DNA from: Bacteroidales bacterium UBA3724
GTDB lineage: Bacteria > Bacteroidota > Bacteroidia > Bacteroidales > P3
Direction: 5' to 3'
NCBI GenBank assembly: GCA_002371315.1
Contig: DFHL01000032.1
Coordinates: 1-8,268, forward strand
DNA: 8,268 nucleotides
Under the pieces are notes generated by a model. It had not been told where the DNA came from. It saw only the letters and a list, made by a program, of their open reading frames with translations, and did not search any database. The translations under genes and the position numbers were made by a program. Below, in pieces: positions 1-4,754 of the stretch (position 1 is the stretch's first letter; every line of letters starts with the position of its first letter).

Positions 1-347
1 ACCGTGTCGTAAATGTAATTGTCGACGGTGTCGAACACGGTGTTCGTGATGGTGTCGTAATGCGTCACGGTCACTGTGTCGTAAATGTAATTGTCGACGG
101 TGTCGAACACGGTGTTCGTGATGGTGTCGTATTGCGTCACTGTCAGTGTGTCGTAAATGTAATTGTCGACGGTGTCGTACACGGTGTTCGTGATGGTGTC
201 GTATTGCGTCACTGTCAGTGTGTCGTAAATGTAATTGTCGACGGTGTCGTACACGGTGTTCGTGATGGTGTCGTATTGCGTCACTGTCACAGTGTCGTAA
301 ATGTAATTGTCAACGGTGTCGTACACGGTGTTCGTAATCGTGTCGTA
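1..347 (-). repeat. 72-bp tandem repeat coding a 24-residue YDT stalk unit
   Basis: Four full 72-base copies (347-276, 275-204, 203-132, 131-60) plus a partial fifth (59-1) run off the window. Each encodes three eight-residue blocks starting with Tyr/Phe-Asp-Thr: YDTITNTV, YDTVDNYI, YDTVTVTQ. Copies differ only by Tyr/Phe in block 2, Val/Leu in block 3 and a terminal Gln/His. The array therefore grew recently by slippage or unequal recombination, and its copy number may vary between strains. Its full length cannot be known from this window. Confidence 0.95.
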
Positions 348-2786
348 TTGCGTCACAGTCAGTGTGTCAGTCAAAGTAATATAAGTGGTGTCGTGCACAG
401 GCACATCGATATAAGTGGTATCGTGCACGGGTACACTGATGTAAGTGGTATCGTGTACGGGTACATTGATGTAAGTGGTATCGTGTATCTGTACATCGAT
501 ATAAGTGGTATCGTGCACTGGCACATCAATGTAGGTGGTGTCGTGCAGGGTGATGTAAGTTGTGTCGTATATAAAAAGAGTATCGTAGACCAAGGTGGAG
601 AAATAGGCGGTGATGATGCTATCGGAGGTCAGCGTGAGCGAGCGGGGGTTATCAGTATTGCCGTCGTTCCAATGGTCGAAGATGAATCCGGTGTTGGCGG
701 TGGCATTTATCACAGCCTGTGGGGCTTGGCAGGTGGGTGTTGTTAGTATCTCCACGGTGCCCATAGTGGAGTCTGCACTCTGTACGCTAAAGACGAATCC
801 TAACGCTTCTACGAAGTTGGAGAAATAACTCCATCGGGAGTAGTACGACATACTGCTGCCACAAGGAATATTGATGGGAGTAGATGGACTGACCCCACTA
901 AAAGCATTGATGCTCAACACGGGAGCTACAGACGATAGACTCGTGATTTCGGTCAGGCCGCTGCAGCCAGAGAAGACGTAGTCGCCTATCGATGTGATGC
1001 TGGATGGAATGATAACGGATGTCAGGCCACTGCAGCTTGAGAAGGCGAAGCTGCCTATTGATGTGACGCTGGAGGGGATGATAACGGAAGTTAGGCCACT
1101 GCAGTAACGGAAGGCGGATTCGCCTATCGAGGTGACGCTTGACGGTATGGTGACGGATGTCAGGCCGCTGCAGTTATAGAAGGCGGATCCACCTATCGAG
1201 GTGACGCTGGAGGGGATTGTAACGGAAGTCAGGTTGCTGCAGCCTTCGAAGGCGAAGCCGTTAATTGATGTAACACTGGACGGTATGGTAACGGAAGTCA
1301 GGCCGCTGCAGCAAGAGAAGGCGTAGTAGCCTATCGAGGTAACACTGGACGGTATGGTGACGGAAGTCAGGCCGCTGCAGCCAGAGAAGGCGTATCTGCC
1401 TATCGAGGTGACGCTGGAAGGGATTGTTACGGATGTCAGGCCGCTGCAGTTATAGAAGGCATAGTCGCCTATCGAGGTAACGCTGGTGGGTATGGTGACG
1501 GAAGTCAGGCCGCTGCAGCCAGCGAAGGCGTAGCTGCCTATCGAAGTGACGCTGGAAGGGATTGTTACGGAAGTCAGGCCACTGCAGCCTCTGAAGGCGT
1601 ATTCGCCTATCGAGGTGACGCAGGACGGTATGGTGACGGATGTCAGGCCACTGCAGCCATAGAAGGCAGTGCTGCCTATCGAGGTGACGCTGGAGGGTAT
1701 AGTAACGGAAGTCAGGCCGCTGCAGCCAAAGAAGGCGTAGTAGCCTATCGAGGTAACACTGGACGGTATTGTGACATCTCCTCCTGCACCACTGTATGCC
1801 AGTAAATAATGCTTTGTTGCATCGCTAAATACGAAATCACCATCTGTCACTCCGTTCATCGTTATGGCATCCCAAGGACTTCCAGTTGCACTGCCATAGT
1901 ATTCGATATGGCGGACATTGTTGAAGGCTGAACTGCCTATTGAGGTGACGCTGGACGGTATGGTAACGGAAGTCAGGCCGCTGCAGCCAGAGAAGGCGGA
2001 GCCGCCTATTGAGGTGACGCTGGACGGTATGGTAACGGAAGTCGGACCGCTGCAGTCATAGAAGGCTTTGTTGCCGATTGTGTCGACTGTTGACGGTATT
2101 GTGACATCTCCTCCTGCACCAATGTATGCCAGTAAAAAATGCTTTGTTGCGTCGCTAAATACGAAATCACCATCTGTTATACCATTCATCGATATGGCAC
2201 CCCAGGGGCTTCCTGTAGCACTGCCATAGTATTCAATATGACGGACGTTATAGAAGGCGTAATTGCCTATTGAGGTGACGCTGGAGGGTATAGTAACAGA
2301 TGTCAGGCCGCTGCAGCCAGAGAAGGCTTCGTAGCCTATCGAGGTGACGCTGGACGGTATGGTAACGGAAGTCAGGCCGCTGCAGCTAGAGAAGGCACCG
2401 CCGCCTATCGAGGTGACGCTGGACGGTATGGTGACGGAAGTCAGGTTGCTGCATCTAGAGAAGGCACCGCCGCCTATCGAGGTGACGCTGGACGGTATGG
2501 TAACGGAAGTCAGGCCGCTGCAGTCATAGAAGGCGTAGCTGCCTATCGAGGTGACAAAATAGGTGATGTTGTTGTTGGTCACTGAGTCAGGTATAACAAC
2601 ATATCCTGCCAAATAGTTGGCAAGAAGACTATTCGCCGTTCCAGGTTGTACGACCTCGGCGTGGCCGTCTACTATGTTATAGTAGAGTGTATGCCCCGAA
2701 GGTGACACGGCCGAGAAGTCGTAGGCCCATACCGATGTGGTGCAAAACACCATAAAAGTTAAAGCCAGTAATCGTTTTACTTTCAT
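1..2786 (-). CDS. BspA-like leucine-rich-repeat surface protein with YDT-repeat stalk, C-terminus cut by window edge
   Basis: The frame stays open from ATG at 2786-2784 to the left edge (928 codons, no stop). Seen: residues 1-21 are a Sec signal peptide (MKVKRL, a hydrophobic core, then SVWA before YDF; no lipobox). Residues about 22-75 are a short N-terminal domain. Residues about 76-614 are some 20 repeats of 23 residues of the form SVTSIGxxAFxxCSGLTSVTIPS, which is the LRR_5/BspA pattern. A capping stretch follows. Residues about 664-729 resemble a divergent InlB B-repeat (GFIFDHWNDGN, then TAYF). From about 730 there is a stalk of HDTTYI and YDT repeats. Known: BspA-type proteins of Bacteroidetes are surface proteins linked to adhesion. 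Inferred: it is exported and surface-bound, and the missing C-terminus may carry a type IX sorting domain, as similarly built proteins do. The start is supported by the signal peptide and an AAAGGA about ten bases upstream. A leader of about 290 nt precedes it. The ligand is unknown. Confidence 0.93.
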   Translation of the reverse strand, partial: MKVKRLLALTFMVFCTTSVWAYDFSAVSPSGHTLYYNIVDGHAEVVQPGTANSLLANYLAGYVVIPDSVTNNNITYFVTSIGSYAFYDCSGLTSVTIPSSVTSIGGGAFSRCSNLTSVTIPSSVTSIGGGAFSSCSGLTSVTIPSSVTSIGYEAFSGCSGLTSVTIPSSVTSIGNYAFYNVRHIEYYGSATGSPWGAISMNGITDGDFVFSDATKHFLLAYIGAGGDVTIPSTVDTIGNKAFYDCSGPTSVTIPSSVTSIGGSAFSGCSGLTSVTIPSSVTSIGSSAFNNVRHIEYYGSATGSPWDAITMNGVTDGDFVFSDATKHYLLAYSGAGGDVTIPSSVTSIGYYAFFGCSGLTSVTIPSSVTSIGSTAFYGCSGLTSVTIPSCVTSIGEYAFRGCSGLTSVTIPSSVTSIGSYAFAGCSGLTSVTIPTSVTSIGDYAFYNCSGLTSVTIPSSVTSIGRYAFSGCSGLTSVTIPSSVTSIGYYAFSCCSGLTSVTIPSSVTSINGFAFEGCSNLTSVTIPSSVTSIGGSAFYNCSGLTSVTIPSSVTSIGESAFRYCSGLTSVIIPSSVTSIGSFAFSSCSGLTSVIIPSSITSIGDYVFSGCSGLTEITSLSSVAPVLSINAFSGVSPSTPINIPCGSSMSYYSRWSYFSNFVEALGFVFSVQSADSTMGTVEILTTPTCQAPQAVINATANTGFIFDHWNDGNTDNPRSLTLTSDSIITAYFSTLVYDTLFIYDTTYITLHDTTYIDVPVHDTTYIDVQIHDTTYINVPVHDTTYISVPVHDTTYIDVPVHDTTYITLTDTLTVTQYDTITNTVYDTVDNYIYDTVTVTQYDTITNTVYDTVDNYIYDTLTVTQYDTITNTVYDTVDNYIYDTLTVTQYDTITNTVFDTVDNYIYDTVTVTHYDTITNTVFDTVDNYIYDT
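396..545 (-). repeat. 30-bp tandem repeat coding HDTTYIxVPV
   Basis: Five adjacent 30-base units (545-516, 515-486, 485-456, 455-426, 425-396) each encode a ten-residue block such as HDTTYIDVPV. A related YDTTYITL block precedes them (569-546) and an HDTTYI start follows (395-378). This array joins the InlB-like domain to the 72-bp array. The alternating hydrophobic/Thr-rich pattern suggests an extended beta stalk that holds the LRR domain away from the cell surface (inference). Confidence 0.93.
1761..1927 (-). repeat. Inserted LRR cassette, copy B
   Basis: This repeat unit carries an extra segment of about 41 residues after AFNNV: RHIEYYGSATGSPW, then a stretch with DGDFVFSDATKHYLLAY, then GAGGDVTIPS. 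It is nearly identical to the segment at 2091-2250. The same kind of insert is familiar from BspA-like proteins, where it interrupts the LRR solenoid as a loop or small subdomain. The two copies are separated by two regular repeats plus flanking sequence, which suggests block duplication. Confidence 0.85.
2091..2250 (-). repeat. Inserted LRR cassette, copy A
   Basis: Copy A has AFYNV, then RHIEYYGSATGSPW, then DGDFVFSDATKHFLLAY, then GAGGDVTIPS. It differs from copy B at only a few residues (for example Tyr/Phe after KH, Ile/Ser before GAGG). The repeat after it starts TVDTIGNKAF, not SVTSIG, a slightly divergent unit that marks the block boundary. Confidence 0.85.
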
Positions 2787-2839
2787 TTATTCTATCCTTT
2801 TCTGCCCCGACCCTCCAACGGAACTTAAACTACTACAAT

Positions 2840-3076
2840 AAGAAAAGCGTGAGGTTATGTGCTCACGTCGTCTTCATTGAGGTATCGCCAAACACCTTTA
2901 CGGGAACGAACTCTTTAGGGAACATATCTCACGCTTGACGATATGCTAAAGGTATAGCATACACATTCAAGCGAAAGCATAAATGCTCATCCTCCCGTTA
3001 CAATTTTGGCGAAATTTCAATGAAGGGACTATATCGCAATGCTTTTCTTGCTAACGCTTTCTACCTTTCGAAAGCG
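2840..3076 (-). ncRNA. Highly structured 5' leader RNA of the BspA-like gene (unclassified, candidate cis-regulatory RNA)
   Basis: Seen: on the minus strand seven perfect Watson-Crick helices nest without conflict. H1 is 3049-3041 with 2848-2840 (9 bp). H2 is 3025-3017 with 2880-2872 (9 bp). H3 is 3012-3005 with 2892-2885 (8 bp). H4 is 2998-2993 with 2905-2900 (6 bp). H5 is 2973-2967 with 2938-2932 (7 bp). H6 is 2961-2955 with 2948-2942 (7 bp). H7 is 2866-2862 with 2853-2849 (5 bp). A 5' hairpin (3076-3070 with 3061-3055, 7 bp) precedes them. The H6 loop UACCUU (2954-2949) can pair with AAGGUG (2898-2893) in the H3/H4 internal loop, forming a pseudoknot. A promoter sits just upstream and the BspA-like start codon 53 nt downstream of H1. 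Inferred: a riboswitch-like or other regulatory leader, or a processed sRNA. It matches no riboswitch consensus I know. Confidence 0.7.
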
Positions 3077-3080
3077 AATG

Positions 3081-3111
3081 CAAAATTACAAACATTTCGC
3101 GATATGGCAAA
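3081..3111 (-). promoter_or_regulatory. Bacteroidetes-type promoter for the structured leader and BspA-like gene
   Basis: On the minus strand there is TTTG at 3111-3108 (-33), a 19-base spacer, then TAATTTTG at 3088-3081 (-7, consensus TAnnTTTG). Both elements and the spacing fit the Bacteroidetes housekeeping sigma factor. The predicted start near 3073-3078 leaves a leader of about 290 nt that begins almost exactly at the first hairpin. Confidence 0.72.
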
Positions 3112-3275
3112 ATATTTTTGATTGGTTCGATAAATATATAAATTGATTATGAATGAAATCCCAATGGGGTTTGTATTTCGGCGAATAGAAGCTTGCTTAA
3201 TAAATGGCCCCTTATGCTTATGGTTTGAACAATTTCTTTAAACAAATCCTTCTTTTTTGTATAATTTGAATGAGA
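3112..3275. other. AT-rich spacer without recognised features
   Basis: I see no credible gene, RNA or terminator here. There is an imperfect palindrome around CCCAATGGG near 3160 and runs of T near 3250. It lies upstream of the promoter at 3081-3111 and could hold regulator sites, but none can be named. Confidence 0.5.
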
Positions 3276-3303
3276 TTTGTGAAATTACTCGCCGAAGGCG
3301 ATT
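3276..3303. repeat. 28-bp direct repeat with hairpin core, copy 1
   Basis: It matches 3539-3566 at 26 of 28 positions. The shared core is CTCGCCGAAGGCGATT, containing the perfect inverted repeat TCGCC/GGCGA with a three-base loop. The two copies have the same orientation and bracket the 33-bp repeat and the 3441-3470 hairpin. It looks like a REP-type intergenic palindrome or the end repeats of a small non-autonomous element (inference). Confidence 0.75.
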
Positions 3304-3335
3304 GTTATTTATTCTCGATTTTTTTGAGAAGAATA

Positions 3336-3420
3336 TATAAAATCCCCAAATTTATTTTGAGAAAAATGTATAAAATCCCCAAATTTATTTTCTCGAAAAC
3401 GTATAGAATCCCCAAATTTG
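3336..3420. repeat. 33-bp tandem repeat, three copies
   Basis: TATAAAATCCCCAAATTT recurs at 3336, 3369 and 3402 (the last as TATAGAATCC...), exactly 33 bases apart. The sequence between is also similar (ATTTTGAGAAAA or ATTTTCTCGAAAA). 33 bases is close to three helical turns and also equals eleven codons. Read on the minus strand the unit gives NKFGDFIHFSQ-like peptides in a frame open from 3533 to 3309, but that frame has no ATG, so I do not call a gene. An intergenic repeat family is the simplest view. Confidence 0.85.
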
Positions 3421-3440
3421 ATTATGTATAAATAGAAACA

Positions 3441-3470
3441 ATCGCGCGTGAGTACACTCACCTGTGCGAT
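3441..3470 (-). terminator. Strong hairpin, possible terminator of the tex to DUF1905 gene group
   Basis: Arms ATCGC and GTGAGT pair with ACTCAC and GCGAT (5 + 6 bp, a small internal loop, a two-base apex). On the minus strand the stem is followed by UUGUUUCUAUUU, a moderately U-rich tract, as expected for an imperfect intrinsic terminator. It lies about 110 bases past the DUF1905 stop codon and before the promoter of the next gene. It could instead be a structural part of the surrounding repeat element. Confidence 0.4.
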
Positions 3471-3538
3471 TTGAGCCTCAAGCGCAACCTGCCGCCGTTG
3501 TTCACGTGGTTCGACAACAATTAATTGGGTATTCTATT

Positions 3539-3566
3539 TTTGTGTAATTTCTCGCCGAAGGCGATT
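3539..3566. repeat. 28-bp direct repeat with hairpin core, copy 2
   Basis: This is the second copy of the repeat at 3276-3303 and lies 11 bases past the DUF1905 stop codon. On the minus strand the core reads TCGCCTTCGGCGA, a five-pair hairpin. No U tract follows, so it is unlikely to be an intrinsic terminator by itself. Confidence 0.75.
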
Positions 3567-3577
3567 CCTTGCCTGTT

Positions 3578-3859
3578 TTAGTTAAGCACCGCTCGCAGTG
3601 TCACTTCCACTGGGTCGCCGAAGCTTTTGCCTATGCGCTGGCGGATGGCTTTAGTGATGCCGATGATGTAGCAGATGTTGCCCTCGGCGTCCTTGACGCC
3701 CATATTCACCACGCTGCCGCGGTAGGGCTCGCCGTCGAAGGTGGCCTCCACCTTCAGGCGTCCTATGCCGTAGACGGCGCGGATGTCGACGGGCACAACA
3801 ACATAGGCGGCATCAATGTCGCCGCTGCGTTCGATGGTGGCTGTAAAACGGTGTTCCAT
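3578..3859 (-). CDS. DUF1905 domain-containing protein
   Basis: A 93-residue protein, essentially one DUF1905 domain: FTATIER near residue 5, then VVPVDIRAVYG (21-31), the strand-rich core RLKVEATFDGEPYRGSVVNMG (34-54), and the C-terminal IIGITKAIRQRIGKSFGDPVEVTL (65-88). The length matches stand-alone family members; others are fused to a YdeI/OmpD-like domain. The family forms a small beta-barrel fold with no established biochemical role, so none is claimed. ATG at 3859 is the only sensible start and the stop is at 3578. It is the last gene of the presumed tex group, 149 bases after its neighbour. That gap carries two repeat families and no promoter I can see. Confidence 0.9.
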   Translation of the reverse strand: MEHRFTATIERSGDIDAAYVVVPVDIRAVYGIGRLKVEATFDGEPYRGSVVNMGVKDAEGNICYIIGITKAIRQRIGKSFGDPVEVTLRAVLN

Positions 3860-3916
3860 AATGTTAGTAATCAGTCAGGTTTATTTGACATTTATGATAA
3901 TTCGCGTACATTCGCA

Positions 3917-3931
3917 CACTAACGCATTAAC
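3917..3931. repeat. Single copy of the CACTAACGCATTAAC intergenic repeat
   Basis: Fifteen bases identical to the 16-base unit found in arrays at 4672-4754 and 5864-5901. All three gaps between the four right-hand genes therefore carry it. Confidence 0.8.
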
Positions 3932-3936
3932 AATTT

Positions 3937-3979
3937 AATTGCTGTTCAATTGCTGTTTAATTGCTGACAATTGCTGTTT
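3937..3979. repeat. Four tandem copies of AATTGCTGTT(T/C)
   Basis: Units begin at 3937, 3948, 3959 and 3969, each 10-11 bases: AATTGCTGTTC, AATTGCTGTTT, AATTGCTGAC, AATTGCTGTTT. The helical-turn spacing would suit repeated protein binding upstream of the DUF1905 gene, but a simple slippage repeat is equally possible. Confidence 0.8.
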
Positions 3980-4008
3980 AAAAAATGAACGCTGTTTTTG
4001 CCATTAAA

Positions 4009-4665
4009 TCAACCTATCAGTTTCTCCAGTTGTTTCGCCGAGGCGTGGGGCAGCAGCGAACGGAAGTGCAGCTCCAAAAGCTGCCGGCTCTCTTCGGGGC
4101 TGCGGTCGCACTGGCAGGAGGCGTGGCCGTAGAGGCTTTCGGGGGTGGTCAGCAGCGACCAGCCCCAGCCGTAGCGGTTGCCGTGGCGGTCACGGGGATA
4201 GACAAAATCCTCGGTCACAATGCGGCAAGCCATCTGCAGGCGCGTGACGTAGGCATCGAAGCGACCACGCATCTTGGGGCCTGTGAAGCCGCAGGCGGCG
4301 CGCAACTCGCGCGTAATCATACTGCCGTTGGTCTGAAGCACGGCAAGGATGGTGCCCTCGATAGAGTCCTCCTCGGGCTGCGGATGGCGGCTGCGGCGCC
4401 AGTTGCAGAAGTCGGGCCACCATTGCTGGCTGACGAAACCCGCCTTGCTGTCGAAAAACTTGCCGTAGAAGAAATGCCCCTCGTTGACGGCAGGCCCTTT
4501 CCATTCCCACAGTGGCCACTCCCAGCCGCCGTCGTCGAGCACGCGGTAGCGGCATTCGGATGAAATCATCGCGTCGGCCGAAAAGCCGTCGACGCAGCTG
4601 TCGAGCAGTGGCAGAAAGCCCATCCGCTCTACGGTTTCCATTAGTTCAGGGCAGTTGTGAATCAT
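4009..4665 (-). CDS. Small winged-helix protein, AlkZ/YcaQ-related (tentative)
   Basis: A 218-residue soluble protein without signal peptide or membrane segment. Residues 102-155 look like a helix-turn-helix: IEGTILAVLQTNGSMITRE, then LRAACGFTGPKMRGRFDAYVTRLQMACRIV. Next comes a basic loop and a wing-like strand (PRDRHGNRYGWGWSLL, 157-172). The N-terminal half is Trp/Tyr-rich (WEWPLWEWKG, 48-57). This order resembles proteins called AlkZ-related in Bacteroidetes, which share the winged-helix part of the YcaQ/AlkZ DNA glycosylase family but are about half its length. I recall that family from general pattern only, so DNA binding is an inference and glycosylase activity is not claimed. ATG at 4665 is preceded by A-rich sequence, and the stop is TGA at 4009. 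It sits 73 bases after the phosphoesterase gene, on the same strand. Confidence 0.78.
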   Translation of the reverse strand: MIHNCPELMETVERMGFLPLLDSCVDGFSADAMISSECRYRVLDDGGWEWPLWEWKGPAVNEGHFFYGKFFDSKAGFVSQQWWPDFCNWRRSRHPQPEEDSIEGTILAVLQTNGSMITRELRAACGFTGPKMRGRFDAYVTRLQMACRIVTEDFVYPRDRHGNRYGWGWSLLTTPESLYGHASCQCDRSPEESRQLLELHFRSLLPHASAKQLEKLIG

Positions 4666-4671
4666 TTTTTT

Positions 4672-4754
4672 AATGCGTTAATGTGTGAATGCGTTAATGT
4701 GTGAATGCGTTAATGCGTTAGTGGCTGCCGCGGTAGCACTAACGCATTAACGCA
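4672..4754. repeat. AATGCGTTAATGTGTG tandem array and long inverted repeat
   Basis: Two exact 16-base units (4672-4687, 4688-4703) are followed by AATGCGTTAATGCGTTAGTG (4704-4723). The last 18 bases of this (4706-4723) are perfectly complementary to 4737-4754, with a 13-base loop that itself begins GCT and ends AGC. The right arm overlaps the 3' end of the phosphoesterase gene and provides its stop codon. On RNA it would make an 18-bp hairpin between the phosphoesterase and AlkZ-related genes. There is no U tract, so it would act as an mRNA stabiliser or attenuator, not as a clear terminator. Confidence 0.88.

Larger units (their letters stand above)
945..2560 (-). repeat. 69-bp leucine-rich-repeat array (about 20 units)
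   Basis: Tandem 69-base units encode 23-residue BspA-type LRRs. The stretch encoding CSGLTSVTIPSSVTSIG is nearly invariant at DNA level (TGCAGCGGCCTGACT recurs), and variation is concentrated in the xx positions around AF, for example GG, YE, SY, DY and RY before AF. Two units (near 2091-2250 and 1761-1920) are lengthened by an insert of about 41 residues. Conserved framework with variable surface positions fits homogenisation by recombination combined with diversification. Confidence 0.95.

Noticed and set aside
1..569. CRISPR-like array
   Set aside because: Units are contiguous and in frame with coding sequence, with no unique spacers.
60..746. 228-codon plus-strand open frame with repeated VVNVIVDGVVHGV-like peptide
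   Set aside because: Mirror image of the YDT stalk repeats; the minus strand continues unbroken from a signal peptide and is clearly the coding strand.
2787..3080. Known riboswitch, tmRNA, RNase P or SRP RNA
   Set aside because: I could not match conserved cores of these families; the helix set and pseudoknot do not fit any of them from memory. A covariance-model search is the decisive test.
3336..3420. CRISPR or integrating-element att sites in the 33-bp repeats
   Set aside because: Only three directly abutting copies without spacers, and no integrase or cas gene nearby.
3985..4563. 192-codon plus-strand open frame
   Set aside because: Antisense to the AlkZ-related gene; its composition is that of a shadow frame.
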